Below, piece after piece: positions 6,316 through 15,929 of a stretch of DNA of 39,607 nucleotides. The notes beneath the pieces are model-generated. The model had not been told where the DNA came from. It saw only the letters and a list, made by a program, of their open reading frames with translations, and ran no database searches. Source of the stretch: Bacteroidota bacterium (GTDB lineage Bacteria; Bacteroidota; Bacteroidia; Chitinophagales; LD1); contig JAFDYQ010000041.1 in assembly GCA_018267365.1 (NCBI GenBank), positions 1 to 39,607 on the forward strand, in the 5' to 3' direction. Numbering within the stretch: position 1 is the stretch's first letter; every line of letters starts with the position of its first letter. Both the position numbers and the translations under genes were made by a program.

Positions 6316-8373
6316 ATGACCAAAAGTTTTACGGTCCTGAGGTGTGTCGCTTTCCTTTTTCTCGCCATGGTGTCTGTGCCCCTATGGGCGCAAAATCAGC
6401 CGCCTGTGATCGTAAGTGACACTGTCATAGTGGCGGAGAATAGTTTTGTAAATGGGAATATCCTGACCAATGACAGTGACCCGGATGGTGCTGTACTGAC
6501 AGCATCTGCCACACTGGCGTTGTCTCCCACGCATGGTACATTATTTATACAGTCCAGTGGTTTGTATTCTTATATCCCATTTGCCAACTATAGCGGGCCG
6601 GATATGGCTATCATCACTGTGTGCGATACCGGTACTCCGGTACAATGCGGCGCTGATACCCTGTATATCACCGTGACGCATGTGAATAGTGCCCCCATAG
6701 CGAGAAACGATACCGGCACTACGCGTAGTACCATACCGCTGACAGGATCTGCCGCTACCAATGACAGCGATATAGATGGCCCGGCTGCGATCTATACACT
6801 GGCATCTCCGCCTGTGCATGGTACCGCTACGATAGACTCTGCGGGTACCTATACGTATGCTTCGGGTCTCCTGTATACCGGTCTTGATTCCTTCAGCTAC
6901 TCTCTCTGCGATGGAGGTACACCTGATCTCTGCGACACAGCATATGTGATCGTCACCGTCACTACGCTCAATCAGCCTCCGGTAGCAGTGAATGATACTT
7001 TTAATATAAATGAGGACAGCGTGCTGACAGCCAGTGTAGGCACCAATGATTCAGATCCTGATGGGCCGTCTGCTATATATGGCATATTCTCACCACCGGC
7101 ACATGGCAGTGTCAATCTCCAGTCTAACGGCACTTTCACTTATACTCCGGCTGCAAACTATAACGGGACGGATAGTTTCAGCTATGTACACTGCGATGGT
7201 GGCACACCTAATCTATGCGATACTGCTACGGTGTACTTCAACCTCGCTGCCGTGAACGACGCGCCTGTAGCAGCAGATGACTATAGCACGACTACAGAGA
7301 ATACCGCTGTGAGCGGAGATGTGAGTACCAACGACAGCGATGTGGATGGCCCGGGAGCTACCTATACCACCGTATCATCACCTGCTCATGGAACGCTCGC
7401 ACTCAACGCCGATGGTACCTATACCTATACCCCGGCTACCGGCTATACCGGCTGTGATACCATGTCGGTATCCCGCTGCGATGGCGGTGCGCCTGACCTC
7501 TGCGATACATCACTACTCACTATCTGTGTCACACTGCCTGTAGTGGCCAATAGTGACAGCGCTGTGGCTACTCAGGGGCAGCCCGTGGTGATACCTGTGA
7601 CTGCTAATGATACAACATCTGCTGCCACGACAGTGTCTCTCATCACAGCACCAGGTCATGGCTCTGCCGTGACTAACGGAGATAACACTGTGACCTATGC
7701 CTCGGCCAGTGATTACTATGGTATAGACTCTATATCATATGCTATCTGCGATACGGCTACCTCTATCTGCGATACGGCTGAGATCTATATAGTGGTGACT
7801 GGAGGTCCGGGCTTTAGCATAGACCCTGTGACCGTACTGGCAGACTCATCGGCTGATGCCTGCTTCACCTACGGCCTGTATGGAGATACGACAGCTATAG
7901 TGGTCACGGTGTCTTGTGCATCGGGTCATGGCACTGCTACCGTAGTATCCCAAAATCAACTGACCGGACAGGTATGTGTGCGGTATGTGGTAGATTCTAA
8001 CTATACAGGTGCTGATTCATTCTGCGTGACCGTCTGCGATACGCTGGCACAGCAGTGCCACACTGTATCTGTGCCGGTCACTGTGACAGAGCGCAATACG
8101 AATTGCTACTGGCTCAAAGGCATCTCTCCTAATGGTGACGGTCAGAATGATAACTTCATGGTAAACTGTAATGATCAATATCCGCAGGCTACGCTTAAGG
8201 TCTTCAACCGCTGGGGTGACCAGGTATGGGATAGCGGCTCGCACTATGCCAATAACTTTGAAGGAAAGAACGGCAGGGGAGAGGTGCTGCCGGATGGCAC
8301 CTATTACTATATCTATCTGTACAATGACGGCACCAAGGGCCAGCATGTAGGATTCATACAGATCACCAGATAA
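6316..8373 (+). CDS. Cadherin-like repeat protein with T9SS type B sorting domain
   Basis: A 685-residue secreted protein with signal peptide (cleavage about residue 25, LWAQNQ). Six Ig/cadherin-like repeats of about 90-95 residues follow, each with the acidic calcium-type loop NDSDPDGP or a variant, an HGT strand, and YTPAxxYxGxDSFSY. Most repeats carry a paired-cysteine turn of the form CDGGTPDLCDT. The last ~90 residues (SPNGDGQND, VFNRWGDQVW, LPDGTYYY) are the type B T9SS C-terminal signal (CHU_C / gliding-associated family). Such proteins are surface adhesins or filaments. The next gene is PorP/SprF-like; in Flavobacterium SprF is needed for export of the type B cargo SprB, so the two are likely a dedicated pair. 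Confidence 0.88.
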   Translation: MTKSFTVLRCVAFLFLAMVSVPLWAQNQPPVIVSDTVIVAENSFVNGNILTNDSDPDGAVLTASATLALSPTHGTLFIQSSGLYSYIPFANYSGPDMAIITVCDTGTPVQCGADTLYITVTHVNSAPIARNDTGTTRSTIPLTGSAATNDSDIDGPAAIYTLASPPVHGTATIDSAGTYTYASGLLYTGLDSFSYSLCDGGTPDLCDTAYVIVTVTTLNQPPVAVNDTFNINEDSVLTASVGTNDSDPDGPSAIYGIFSPPAHGSVNLQSNGTFTYTPAANYNGTDSFSYVHCDGGTPNLCDTATVYFNLAAVNDAPVAADDYSTTTENTAVSGDVSTNDSDVDGPGATYTTVSSPAHGTLALNADGTYTYTPATGYTGCDTMSVSRCDGGAPDLCDTSLLTICVTLPVVANSDSAVATQGQPVVIPVTANDTTSAATTVSLITAPGHGSAVTNGDNTVTYASASDYYGIDSISYAICDTATSICDTAEIYIVVTGGPGFSIDPVTVLADSSADACFTYGLYGDTTAIVVTVSCASGHGTATVVSQNQLTGQVCVRYVVDSNYTGADSFCVTVCDTLAQQCHTVSVPVTVTERNTNCYWLKGISPNGDGQNDNFMVNCNDQYPQATLKVFNRWGDQVWDSGSHYANNFEGKNGRGEVLPDGTYYYIYLYNDGTKGQHVGFIQITR

Positions 8374-8399
8374 TCTGCTCTCAACTCAAAAGCACGATC

Positions 8400-9419
8400 A
8401 TGAAAAAATATTACAGCATAAAAATCTCCATGATGAAGAAATGGATCCTGGCCTGCCTCGTACTCTCTGCTACGGCTACGGGCCTGTATGCACAGCAGGA
8501 TGCGCACTATGGCCTGTATATGTTTAACGGGCTCTATCTGAATCCCGCCTATACCGGCAGCCACGAGGTGGTGAACCTGATGGGCATCTACCGCAATCAA
8601 TGGGCCGGTGTAGATGGCTCTCCGCAGTCTGCCAATATCAGTGTAGACGGCGCGCTGCGCCGCAATAGCTGTGCGCTGGGCCTCGTAGTGAGCGGCGATC
8701 AGCTGGGCCTCACCCGGTCGCTCAATGCGATGGCATCCTTTGCCTACCGTATACCGGTGCGCAAGAGCAAGATCGCTCTCGGTATCTCTGCAGGAGGCAC
8801 CTACTACATGCAGCGCAATACAGACGCGATCCCGTCAGAGCTGACCGCACAGGGCTACCTGGACAATACCTTTGCGGTAAATAAATCCATATTTGTGCCG
8901 AATGTAGGCGCAGGTATCTATGTATACAGCCGCAAGTACTATGTTGGCTTCTCGGTGCCGCATATCCTCCCTATGAAGGTCAGCAGCCCTATAGGCCTGA
9001 GTATGAGCAATGCATTATTCCGTCAGTACAATCACTATCTGCTCACTGCGGGTGTAGTGATAGGCCGGGAGACCTCCGTGATCAAAGTGCGCCCGTCTCT
9101 GCTCGTGAAGTACGTGCAAGGCCTGGACAGAAATATACCAGACTTTGATGCGAGTGTCGGCCTCCTCTTTGCTGACAGATTCTGGCTCGGGGGTACCTAT
9201 CGCCTGGCCTCCGGCTACGACAATAAGAAAGGGACAGCCTTTGTGATATGGACAGAGATGAAGCTGACGCAGAGCCTCAAGATAGGCTACGCATTTGACT
9301 GGGCGCTGAGCGGCCTCAACACGGTGGCCAAGTATGGCTCACATGACGTGATGCTGGGCTATGAGTTTATCCGCCGCAACAACCGCTACACTTCTCCACG
9401 CTATCTCACTTATTTCTAA
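8400..9419 (+). CDS. PorP/SprF-family T9SS outer-membrane protein
   Basis: A 339-residue protein with the PorP/SprF hallmarks: signal peptide ending LYAQQD, then HYGLYMFNGLYLNPAYTGS (N-terminal NPAYTG block), NQWAGVDGSPQSANISVDG, alternating amphipathic strands of a beta-barrel, and a closing aromatic strand (MLGYEFIRRNN). Family members bind type B T9SS cargo and hold it at the cell surface. The start may instead be Met11 (8430), which gives a more usual signal peptide (MMKKWILACLVL). It lies 26 bases after the cargo gene and 32 before the OmpA-family gene, consistent with one transcript. Confidence 0.88.
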   Translation: MKKYYSIKISMMKKWILACLVLSATATGLYAQQDAHYGLYMFNGLYLNPAYTGSHEVVNLMGIYRNQWAGVDGSPQSANISVDGALRRNSCALGLVVSGDQLGLTRSLNAMASFAYRIPVRKSKIALGISAGGTYYMQRNTDAIPSELTAQGYLDNTFAVNKSIFVPNVGAGIYVYSRKYYVGFSVPHILPMKVSSPIGLSMSNALFRQYNHYLLTAGVVIGRETSVIKVRPSLLVKYVQGLDRNIPDFDASVGLLFADRFWLGGTYRLASGYDNKKGTAFVIWTEMKLTQSLKIGYAFDWALSGLNTVAKYGSHDVMLGYEFIRRNNRYTSPRYLTYF

Positions 9420-9451
9420 ACCCGATACGCTAAAGACAATCCATCGTGAGT

Positions 9452-11857
9452 ATGAAAAAGACAATCATAATATCGGTCGCACTGCTGCTCGGCCTTTCGG
9501 CCCTGGCCCAGACCAGGGGCTACCATACCCGCCGCGGCAATAAGGCCTACAAGGTGTTCAATTTTCAGAGTGCCATAGATCACTATTCTATCCGCCTGAA
9601 GCGGCACAAGGGTGACAGCATCTACCTGCAGCAGCGCATAGCTGATGCCTACCGCCTGATGAACCAGCCGCAGAACTCAGAAGTATGGTACCGCAAGGTA
9701 GCTGACGAGGCAGATATGCCTATCAATAAATTTTACCTGGCAGATGCGCTCCGCTCCAATCAGAAGTATGACGAGGCGCGCACGTGGTACGAGAAGTATA
9801 AGGCGACAAACCCGGGTGATAAAAACCTGGATGATATCATAGCCGGCCTGAATAATGTAGGCGATCTGAGCAAGGATAAAGGTATCTTTAAAGTAGAGCT
9901 GGCAAACTTCAGCTCACCGGCCTCAGATTTTGGTCCTGCTTTCTACAAGGATGGCAAGATATTTTTCACCTCCAATAAGAATGCCCGCCGCGATAACAAC
10001 CTGACGGACAACTGGACCGGTCGCAACTACTATCAGATATTTCTGGCCAAGCCACAGTCTGAAGGAGGTACTACATACGATGTGAAGAAGATCGTAAAGT
10101 GCAAACCGAATGGCAAGTTTCATGATGGTCCTGTGGCGTACAATGCTGCTACCAGCGAGCTGATCTTTACCCGTAGCAACTATAAGCATCATACAGCAAG
10201 GCGCGCAGCAGACAGACATACTGTAAATCTGGAGCTATATTCTATGACCTTCACAGAGAAGAAGTGCAGCAAGATCACACCACTGATCGTGAACGGCAAG
10301 GATTTCTCTACGGCGCAGCCTACGCTCTCCGCCGATGGCAATACGCTATACTTCAGCAGTGACAGGCCGGGTGGCTATGGCGGCGCTGATCTCTATATGT
10401 GCACCCGCAGCGGTACTACTGCCGGCTGGAGCGCACCGGTCAATCTCGGCCCTGCCATCAATAGCAAGTATGATGAGAAGTTCCCTTTCATAGCTGCCGA
10501 TGGCACTCTCTACTTTGCTACCAATGCACTGGGCGGCCTCGGCGGCCTGGACGTCTATATGTCTCACATGGAGGGTGGTACCTGGACTAAGCCCGAAAAC
10601 CTCGGCGCACCGGTCAACTCTAACCGCGATGATTTTACCTTCATAGTAGATAGCGCCAATAAGAAAGGCTTCTTTGCCAGCAACAGGAGTGGTGGCATAG
10701 GTGAAGATGATATCTACACCTTTACTATGAACAGGCCTAAGCTGTACAATGTAACTGTAATGGTAATAGACTCTATGACGCACCAGCCTCTGAAGGAGGT
10801 GGCGCTGATGCTGACCTGTACTAAGACAAAGGATCAGGGATCTTTCACCAGTGAAGATGGTACTAAGCAGCTCACACTGGAGCAGGGTAAAAAGTGCTCG
10901 GTGACTGCTACCAAAGATGACTACGCGCCGCTATCTGTGGATATCACACCGAATGATAAGGACAAAGTGATCACTATAGCGCTGGCGAAGAAGGCTATAC
11001 GCCTGGTAGTATCTGTAAAGGATAAAGAGACTATGAAGCCGATCTATAATGCCGGCATCTACCTGACTGCTGCCGGCCAGCCATCCTATACCTATGGTAC
11101 TGACTCTACAGGCTGGCTGATCACAAACCTGCCGGTCAATACCTATACTGTGTCCTCGCCGGAGTACAAATCTATCAATGGCACGGTGAGCCCTGCAGAT
11201 GCTGATCCTACTACGGGTATAGTGACCAAAGAATATCTGATAGACCGCAATGAGCTGAAGGTAATGGTGCCCCTCACTGCCAACTGCTTTACCTCTACGG
11301 TAGCCTATACTGACCTGAAGACAGGAGAGCGTAAGGAGGTACAACCTAATAAGGAGATGTATGTGCGCCTGGACCTCAATCTGGACAGAAAGTATACTAT
11401 CGAGCATAACGGTCGTATAGATACTATCTCTACCAAGGGCCTGAGGCCGGGACAAGAGATAGAGGGGCCATGCAAATTCTACATCGGTCAGATATGGGTG
11501 ATCAACGATATCTACTACGATCTTGATAAGTCATACATCCGCAAGGATGCTGCGAAGGAACTGGACAATGTAGCCCGCATCATGAAGGAAAACCCGACGC
11601 TGGAAATAGAGCTGGGATCTCATACTGACTGCCGCCAGACGATGGCCTATAATGATGCGCTGTCTGTACGCCGCGCCAAGGCCGCAGTACTCTACATCGT
11701 ATCGCGCAAAGTGAAAATGAACCGTATACTGGCTGCGGGCTATGGCGAGCACAAGCTGCTGAATGGCTGCGCCTGCGAGCCTACCAATGTATCTGACTGC
11801 ACCGAGGAGCAGCACAGCGTAAACCGGAGGACAGAGATCAAGGTCCTCAAGTATTGA
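9452..11857 (+). CDS. OmpA-family protein with TPR and beta-propeller domains
   Basis: 801 residues from the ATG at 9452; a GTG two codons earlier (9446) is less likely. Signal peptide (MKKTIIISVALLLGLSALAQ), TPR-like repeats about 25-130, PD40/WD40-like propeller blades about 150-430 (PTLSADGNTLYFSSDRPGG, FPFIAADGTLYFATN), carboxypeptidase-regulatory-like beta domains about 430-600, and an OmpA domain from about 687 (IYYDLDKSYIRKDA, LGSHTDCRQ, YNDALSVRRAKAAVLYI, GYGE, NRRTEIKV). Asp726 and the NRR near residue 792 are the usual peptidoglycan-binding residues. Proteins of this layout (PorE-like) tie the T9SS or its cargo to the cell wall. It is the last gene of the triad and is followed by a strong terminator. 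Confidence 0.88.
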   Translation: MKKTIIISVALLLGLSALAQTRGYHTRRGNKAYKVFNFQSAIDHYSIRLKRHKGDSIYLQQRIADAYRLMNQPQNSEVWYRKVADEADMPINKFYLADALRSNQKYDEARTWYEKYKATNPGDKNLDDIIAGLNNVGDLSKDKGIFKVELANFSSPASDFGPAFYKDGKIFFTSNKNARRDNNLTDNWTGRNYYQIFLAKPQSEGGTTYDVKKIVKCKPNGKFHDGPVAYNAATSELIFTRSNYKHHTARRAADRHTVNLELYSMTFTEKKCSKITPLIVNGKDFSTAQPTLSADGNTLYFSSDRPGGYGGADLYMCTRSGTTAGWSAPVNLGPAINSKYDEKFPFIAADGTLYFATNALGGLGGLDVYMSHMEGGTWTKPENLGAPVNSNRDDFTFIVDSANKKGFFASNRSGGIGEDDIYTFTMNRPKLYNVTVMVIDSMTHQPLKEVALMLTCTKTKDQGSFTSEDGTKQLTLEQGKKCSVTATKDDYAPLSVDITPNDKDKVITIALAKKAIRLVVSVKDKETMKPIYNAGIYLTAAGQPSYTYGTDSTGWLITNLPVNTYTVSSPEYKSINGTVSPADADPTTGIVTKEYLIDRNELKVMVPLTANCFTSTVAYTDLKTGERKEVQPNKEMYVRLDLNLDRKYTIEHNGRIDTISTKGLRPGQEIEGPCKFYIGQIWVINDIYYDLDKSYIRKDAAKELDNVARIMKENPTLEIELGSHTDCRQTMAYNDALSVRRAKAAVLYIVSRKVKMNRILAAGYGEHKLLNGCACEPTNVSDCTEEQHSVNRRTEIKVLKY

Positions 11858-11888
11858 TCGTTTTCATTGCCCAAATCAATAATGTAAA

Positions 11889-11916
11889 GCGGCCGGAGAG
11901 ATCCGGTCGCTTTTTT
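11889..11916 (+). terminator. Rho-independent terminator of the T9SS triad
   Basis: A 9-base stem (GCGGCCGGA against TCCGGTCGC, one G-T pair) with a GAGA tetraloop, followed directly by six T. It starts about 30 bases after the OmpA-family stop codon. Confidence 0.85.
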
Positions 11917-11966
11917 ATTTGTACGGAAAGATCGAAGGCATGCTGATATGTGCATGTTAAGAATCT

Positions 11967-11982
11967 TCTGCAATATTGCAGA
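11967..11982. promoter_or_regulatory. 16-base perfect palindrome upstream of the dehydrogenase gene
   Basis: TCTGCAATATTGCAGA is fully self-complementary and lies 44 bases before the ATG of the short-chain dehydrogenase. No T run follows, so it is more like a dimeric regulator site than a terminator. The regulator is unknown. Confidence 0.4.
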
Positions 11983-12026
11983 CGCATGAGCTTTTGCATA
12001 TATTCAATACATCTTAATCCCCTAAT

Positions 12027-12884
12027 ATGGCTTTGAAACTTACATCCCGATTTCCTTCCAGGAGGGCATTTATCACCGGTGCAGGCTCAGGCCTGGGTCG
12101 CGAGCTGGCACTACTGCTGGCAGCAGATGGGTGGACCATCGGCATCACAGATATCAAGGCGCAAAGCGCGCAGGAGAGCAAGGCCCTGCTGGAATCCAAA
12201 GGCGGCAAGGTGCTGGAGTATGCCTTTGACGTGTCTGACAAGACGGCCTATCAGGGAGCGTTTGATGACTTCGTGGCCCGTGCAGGGGGAGTAGATCTGA
12301 TGATCAATAACGCCGGCGTAGGTGATGGCGGCCTGCTGGATGAATACTCGCTCAAGAACTGGGACTGGATAGTCGGCATCAACCAGATGGCGGTGATCTA
12401 CGGGACGTATTTTGCCATACCGGTCATGAAGAAACAAGGCTCAGGCCACATCATCAGCATAGCCTCTGCTGCCGGCTATGCCAATATGCCTAACATGAGT
12501 ATGTACAACATCACCAAGGCTGCTGTGATAGCCATGTCTGAGTCTATCAATGCCGAGGTCAGGCCATTTGGTATCGGTGTGAGCGTGGTGATGCCGACTT
12601 TCTTTCGCAGCAATGTGATGGCGCAGGGCCGCGGACCTGAGAGCGCTATGAGCATAGGTAGCGCTATGATCAAAAAGGCTCCGATACTGCCATCTGAGGT
12701 AGCAAAGAAAATACTGACTGAGGCAGGTAATGGCACCTTCCATATCTTTCATCCATTCCAGGCACGGATGGTCTGGTGGATCAAGCGCTTCATACCAAAC
12801 CTCTTTCTCTCTTTCAAGGCTAGTAGCTTTGCCAAAAAGGGCTGGGTGCAGAAGAAGGTGGAGGAAGCGAAGGTGGGGCGGTAG
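12027..12884 (+). CDS. SDR-family NAD(P)-dependent oxidoreductase
   Basis: A 285-residue classical short-chain dehydrogenase. TGAGSGLG (17-24) binds the cofactor; ITDIKA after the second strand has an acidic residue that often signals NAD(H) preference. NNAG is at 94-97, catalytic Ser147 (SIASAAGY), Tyr160 and Lys164 (YNITK). The tail after 230 is basic and moderately hydrophobic (RMVWWIKRFIPNLFLSF), perhaps a membrane-touching or substrate-lid segment. Substrate is not predictable. It stands alone after the triad terminator, with the 16-base palindrome in front, and converges on the LysM-TPR gene. Confidence 0.88.
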   Translation: MALKLTSRFPSRRAFITGAGSGLGRELALLLAADGWTIGITDIKAQSAQESKALLESKGGKVLEYAFDVSDKTAYQGAFDDFVARAGGVDLMINNAGVGDGGLLDEYSLKNWDWIVGINQMAVIYGTYFAIPVMKKQGSGHIISIASAAGYANMPNMSMYNITKAAVIAMSESINAEVRPFGIGVSVVMPTFFRSNVMAQGRGPESAMSIGSAMIKKAPILPSEVAKKILTEAGNGTFHIFHPFQARMVWWIKRFIPNLFLSFKASSFAKKGWVQKKVEEAKVGR

Positions 12885-12931
12885 GCCCCCACACTTTAAA
12901 GTTAATATGGTTTAAGTTGAAGATTGCTTCG

Positions 12932-12965
12932 GAGAAATCTCACAATTCTTTTGATGAAATTTCTC
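12932..12965. repeat. Imperfect inverted repeat between convergent genes
   Basis: Arms at 12932-12942 and 12955-12965 pair over 11 bases with one mismatch around a 12-base loop. It is not followed by a T run. The GAGAAATCTCA core resembles dispersed inverted repeats I recall from Bacteroidota intergenic DNA; that comparison is from memory. Confidence 0.4.
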
Positions 12966-12980
12966 TCGCAAAAGGGAGAT

Positions 12981-15923
12981 CTACTGACAGAACTTCTTTA
13001 TGGCCCTGTCAGCCTCTTTGAAGCCAAGCTCCAGCGAAGAGGAGAGATCGAGGCAGCCCTGCAGCAGATTATTTGAGAGTATCTTGGCTATGCCGCGCTG
13101 GTAGAGTACGTAGCCGTCAGGGTCTTCTATCTCGAGATACTGATTGAAGTCTACTACTGCATCTTCAAATTTATGCGCTTCCATCTTGGCCAGTGCGCGA
13201 CCTTTGTAGGCAGGAGAGTAGTAGCGGTTTATGCTGAGTGTCTTGTCATAGTCCTGTATGGCTCCCTCATAGTCACGCTCATCCATCAGCACGGTGGCGC
13301 GGCCCATATATGCCAGCAGGTATTTGTCATTCACATCAGTGGCGCGAGAGAAATACTTATACGCCTTCTGATTGTCATTGGCCTTGGAGTATAGCAGGGC
13401 GATATTGTAAAAGACTTTGGGATTGGTAGAGTCTATCTCGCTGGAGATGGCGTATTCTTTTAGCGCTTTATCGGCAGCTCCTGTGGTCAGGCAGAGGTCG
13501 GCGTGTAGCATCCATGTAGAGGCATTGTTAGGATCCAGCTCCAGGCTTTTGCGCAGGTATTTATCACCTTCTTTAAAGTCGCCACGCTCCAGTACCTGAC
13601 GTGCACGTATGAGGTAAAACTCACCTTTTATCTTACTCACTGAGTCTACCGGTATCAGGTATTTAGGCTTATTTTTTACCTCTGTGATGGGTATCTCCTT
13701 TAGCATGACATCTGTAGCCATAAAGTTGGAGTCTGTCTTGTAGCTGGCCAGAGGGTCTGCATTTATCTTCTTCTCGCGGTACAGCATAGTGGAGTCATAC
13801 TTCATATCCAATGTGAAGTGAGGCCCCGGCTGCACTGCTATCTCCGGATTATCATGGCTGACCAGTGGTACGTACACCTGCTCGTGCAGTATCTTTGAGG
13901 AGTCTATGACTGCTATCTGATCTTGTGCATCAGATCCCTTCCTGTCTTTTTTGTTTTGTTCTTTGGGCTTCCTGCCGGCTCTGCCCGTACCACCTGTAGC
14001 TGCGTCGTTGTCATTATCTGCGCGTATAGCGTCAGGCTGATCGCCTTTCGGCTGTTCTTGTTTTTTACCTGTGGCGCTATGACTATTTCCGGGATTACCG
14101 TCAAAACTATTATCCTCTGCCAGAGAGAAGTTATTGGCGGTAGCAGGAGCCGGTGTGGCGGCAGCAGGTTTCTCTTTGGACTGTGCGGCTGTAGCCTGAG
14201 CGGCACTAGTATGTTGTACAGAATCTTTATGCACGGAGGTCGTCGCGTTAGCCATCTTATGCGCGGTGTCGGCTTTAGCTATCTGGGTGCTGTGATGAGC
14301 CGTATCGGGGTGCGCTACAGAGACTATACTGTGTTTTGAGGTGTCATTTACTCCCTGTGCAGCCGCTACAGTCTTGTGCATAGTGTCAGCTTTGACTACC
14401 GGTGTGGTATGGTGAGCAGTATCCACGTGTGCTGAAAGGGCTGTGCTGTTTTTTGAGGTGTCTTTTGCTACAGGTACTGTCGCTACGGCCTTGTGCATAG
14501 TGTCAGCTTTGGTCACCTGTGTATTTCTTTTGATCGTGTCCGTATGGGCCACTGCAGTGATATGCTTTAAACTATCTGCCTTAGCTGTGGCTATAGTCTT
14601 TGTGACTGTGTTTATACTTGCTTTGCTCGTAGCCGGTATGGTTGCATTGCCACCGGTGGGTGCGGAGATGGATACATCAGTAGTGCGCGCTATTGTGCCC
14701 ATCTCTTCTGGCGCAGGTAGTGGCAGGAGTCTGTGTGCCACTGGCCGGGCGCCCTTGATGTCCACTTTCGCATGTCTGATCACCATCGGCGCTATGTCTA
14801 CACGCTGCAGCAGGCCAAATGGCCCTTTGGCGGCAGCGGGCACAGATGATGTAGCAGCAGGTGCCGGTGCCACCGATGGGGCGGCAGGCGCTGTAGCCGG
14901 CTTGGCTACCGGTGATGGCGCAGGCCGGGTCTCTGCCACCGGAGCAGAGACAGGTGGTACTTTCATGGCGGGCTTTTCTGTAGCCGGAGGCACCTCGTGT
15001 ACTACTACCGGAGCCGGAGCCGGTAGTGTATCTTTTTTGACCTGAGCTACCTGAGCAGGTGCGGCAGGCGCAGTATCAGTGTGTAGCCGTGCTGCGGTAT
15101 CTTCCACCAGCAGCTCATCGTGTTTCGCTTTGATACGTGCATAGTTACTCTCGTAGGTGATCTGGTCGCCCCAGTGGGTGTCCTTGGCCATTTCTTCGCG
15201 CTCGTAGTTGGCCTTGGCGTAGGCCACGTTGTCACGGAGGTATTCATTCTCAGTGATCCTGTTTCGCAGGCGTATGCGGAGATTATTCAGTGTAGCCTTG
15301 ACCCTGTGGAGGCTATCTATCTCACGGCCAAGCGGCCCATTACTATAGTATCTGTCGCGTGCCAGGCGCATACGGCCCAGTACGGAGTTGAGATCATCAT
15401 CATGGCTAAATCCGAACTCAGCCTGTTTCAGCGAGTCCATGTGATGCGAAACGACATTGATACGCCTGTCTACGCGCTCTATGTGATCGCCCACACGTAT
15501 AAACTGTACTGAGTCATCCTGCGCCTCTGAGGCCGCGATGAAATCATCTTTGAGATCAAGATCAAAACCATCTCCTATCACCTCATAGTCTACAGACGGG
15601 AGCCTGTCCTGACTGAGCATGCCGGCATCGGAGCTGGCCTCCATGGCAGGGTCCCATCCGCGCGGGCGTACCCTGACCGGCACGAGTAGTGTCATGCCGG
15701 GATAGCAAGTGAAATTTTTAGATGGGAGCCTGTTGAGTTTTTTGAGAGTCTTGACCGGCACCAGAAATCGGACAGCTATATTTTTGAGTTTATCGCCTTT
15801 GACCACTATGTACGGCACATTGCGGATAGACACATTGTCCGGCCCGCCCGGAGTACCGGATGTGAGGGAGGGCATACAGCACAGCACGATCGCCACTATC
15901 ACTATCAAAAATCTATCCTTCAA
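12981..15923 (-). CDS. LysM-repeat region-TPR envelope protein
   Basis: A 980-residue protein read from a TTG start (MKDRFL), 6 bases after the stop of the shorter LysM gene. Signal peptide about 1-23; LysM-like domain about 37-83 (YIVVKGDKLKNIAVRF, LLVPV); helical section 140-280 ending in NVAYAKANYEREE. A Pro/Ala-rich stretch (280-370) comes next, then a His/Thr/Asp/Lys tandem repeat (KADTMHK at 472 and 511, related copies at 448 and 550; unit 39 residues), a disordered charged region (580-670), and TPRs about 765-960. The N-terminal half is clearly related to the neighbouring 255-residue LysM protein. It is probably a periplasmic peptidoglycan-associated scaffold; function unknown. The first in-frame ATG (Met17) would cut the signal peptide, so TTG is preferred. 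Confidence 0.8.
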   Translation of the reverse strand: MKDRFLIVIVAIVLCCMPSLTSGTPGGPDNVSIRNVPYIVVKGDKLKNIAVRFLVPVKTLKKLNRLPSKNFTCYPGMTLLVPVRVRPRGWDPAMEASSDAGMLSQDRLPSVDYEVIGDGFDLDLKDDFIAASEAQDDSVQFIRVGDHIERVDRRINVVSHHMDSLKQAEFGFSHDDDLNSVLGRMRLARDRYYSNGPLGREIDSLHRVKATLNNLRIRLRNRITENEYLRDNVAYAKANYEREEMAKDTHWGDQITYESNYARIKAKHDELLVEDTAARLHTDTAPAAPAQVAQVKKDTLPAPAPVVVHEVPPATEKPAMKVPPVSAPVAETRPAPSPVAKPATAPAAPSVAPAPAATSSVPAAAKGPFGLLQRVDIAPMVIRHAKVDIKGARPVAHRLLPLPAPEEMGTIARTTDVSISAPTGGNATIPATSKASINTVTKTIATAKADSLKHITAVAHTDTIKRNTQVTKADTMHKAVATVPVAKDTSKNSTALSAHVDTAHHTTPVVKADTMHKTVAAAQGVNDTSKHSIVSVAHPDTAHHSTQIAKADTAHKMANATTSVHKDSVQHTSAAQATAAQSKEKPAAATPAPATANNFSLAEDNSFDGNPGNSHSATGKKQEQPKGDQPDAIRADNDNDAATGGTGRAGRKPKEQNKKDRKGSDAQDQIAVIDSSKILHEQVYVPLVSHDNPEIAVQPGPHFTLDMKYDSTMLYREKKINADPLASYKTDSNFMATDVMLKEIPITEVKNKPKYLIPVDSVSKIKGEFYLIRARQVLERGDFKEGDKYLRKSLELDPNNASTWMLHADLCLTTGAADKALKEYAISSEIDSTNPKVFYNIALLYSKANDNQKAYKYFSRATDVNDKYLLAYMGRATVLMDERDYEGAIQDYDKTLSINRYYSPAYKGRALAKMEAHKFEDAVVDFNQYLEIEDPDGYVLYQRGIAKILSNNLLQGCLDLSSSLELGFKEADRAIKKFCQ
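14199..14582 (-). repeat. 117-base coding tandem repeat in the LysM-TPR gene
   Basis: Encodes residues 448-575. Two full 39-residue units (472-510 and 511-549) share KADTMHK, DTSK and DTAHH; partial units flank them on both sides. The repeats are degenerate at protein level rather than identical, so they are old. Confidence 0.7.
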
Positions 15924-15929
15924 CTTGCT

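Noticed and set aside
10931..11455. 174-codon open frame antisense to the OmpA-family gene
   Set aside because: No domain, no signal peptide, and it lies wholly inside a gene with clear domains on the other strand.
14443..15045. 200-codon open frame antisense to the LysM-TPR gene
   Set aside because: It mirrors the low-complexity Pro/Ala/Thr coding region of the real gene; such regions keep the opposite strand free of stops.
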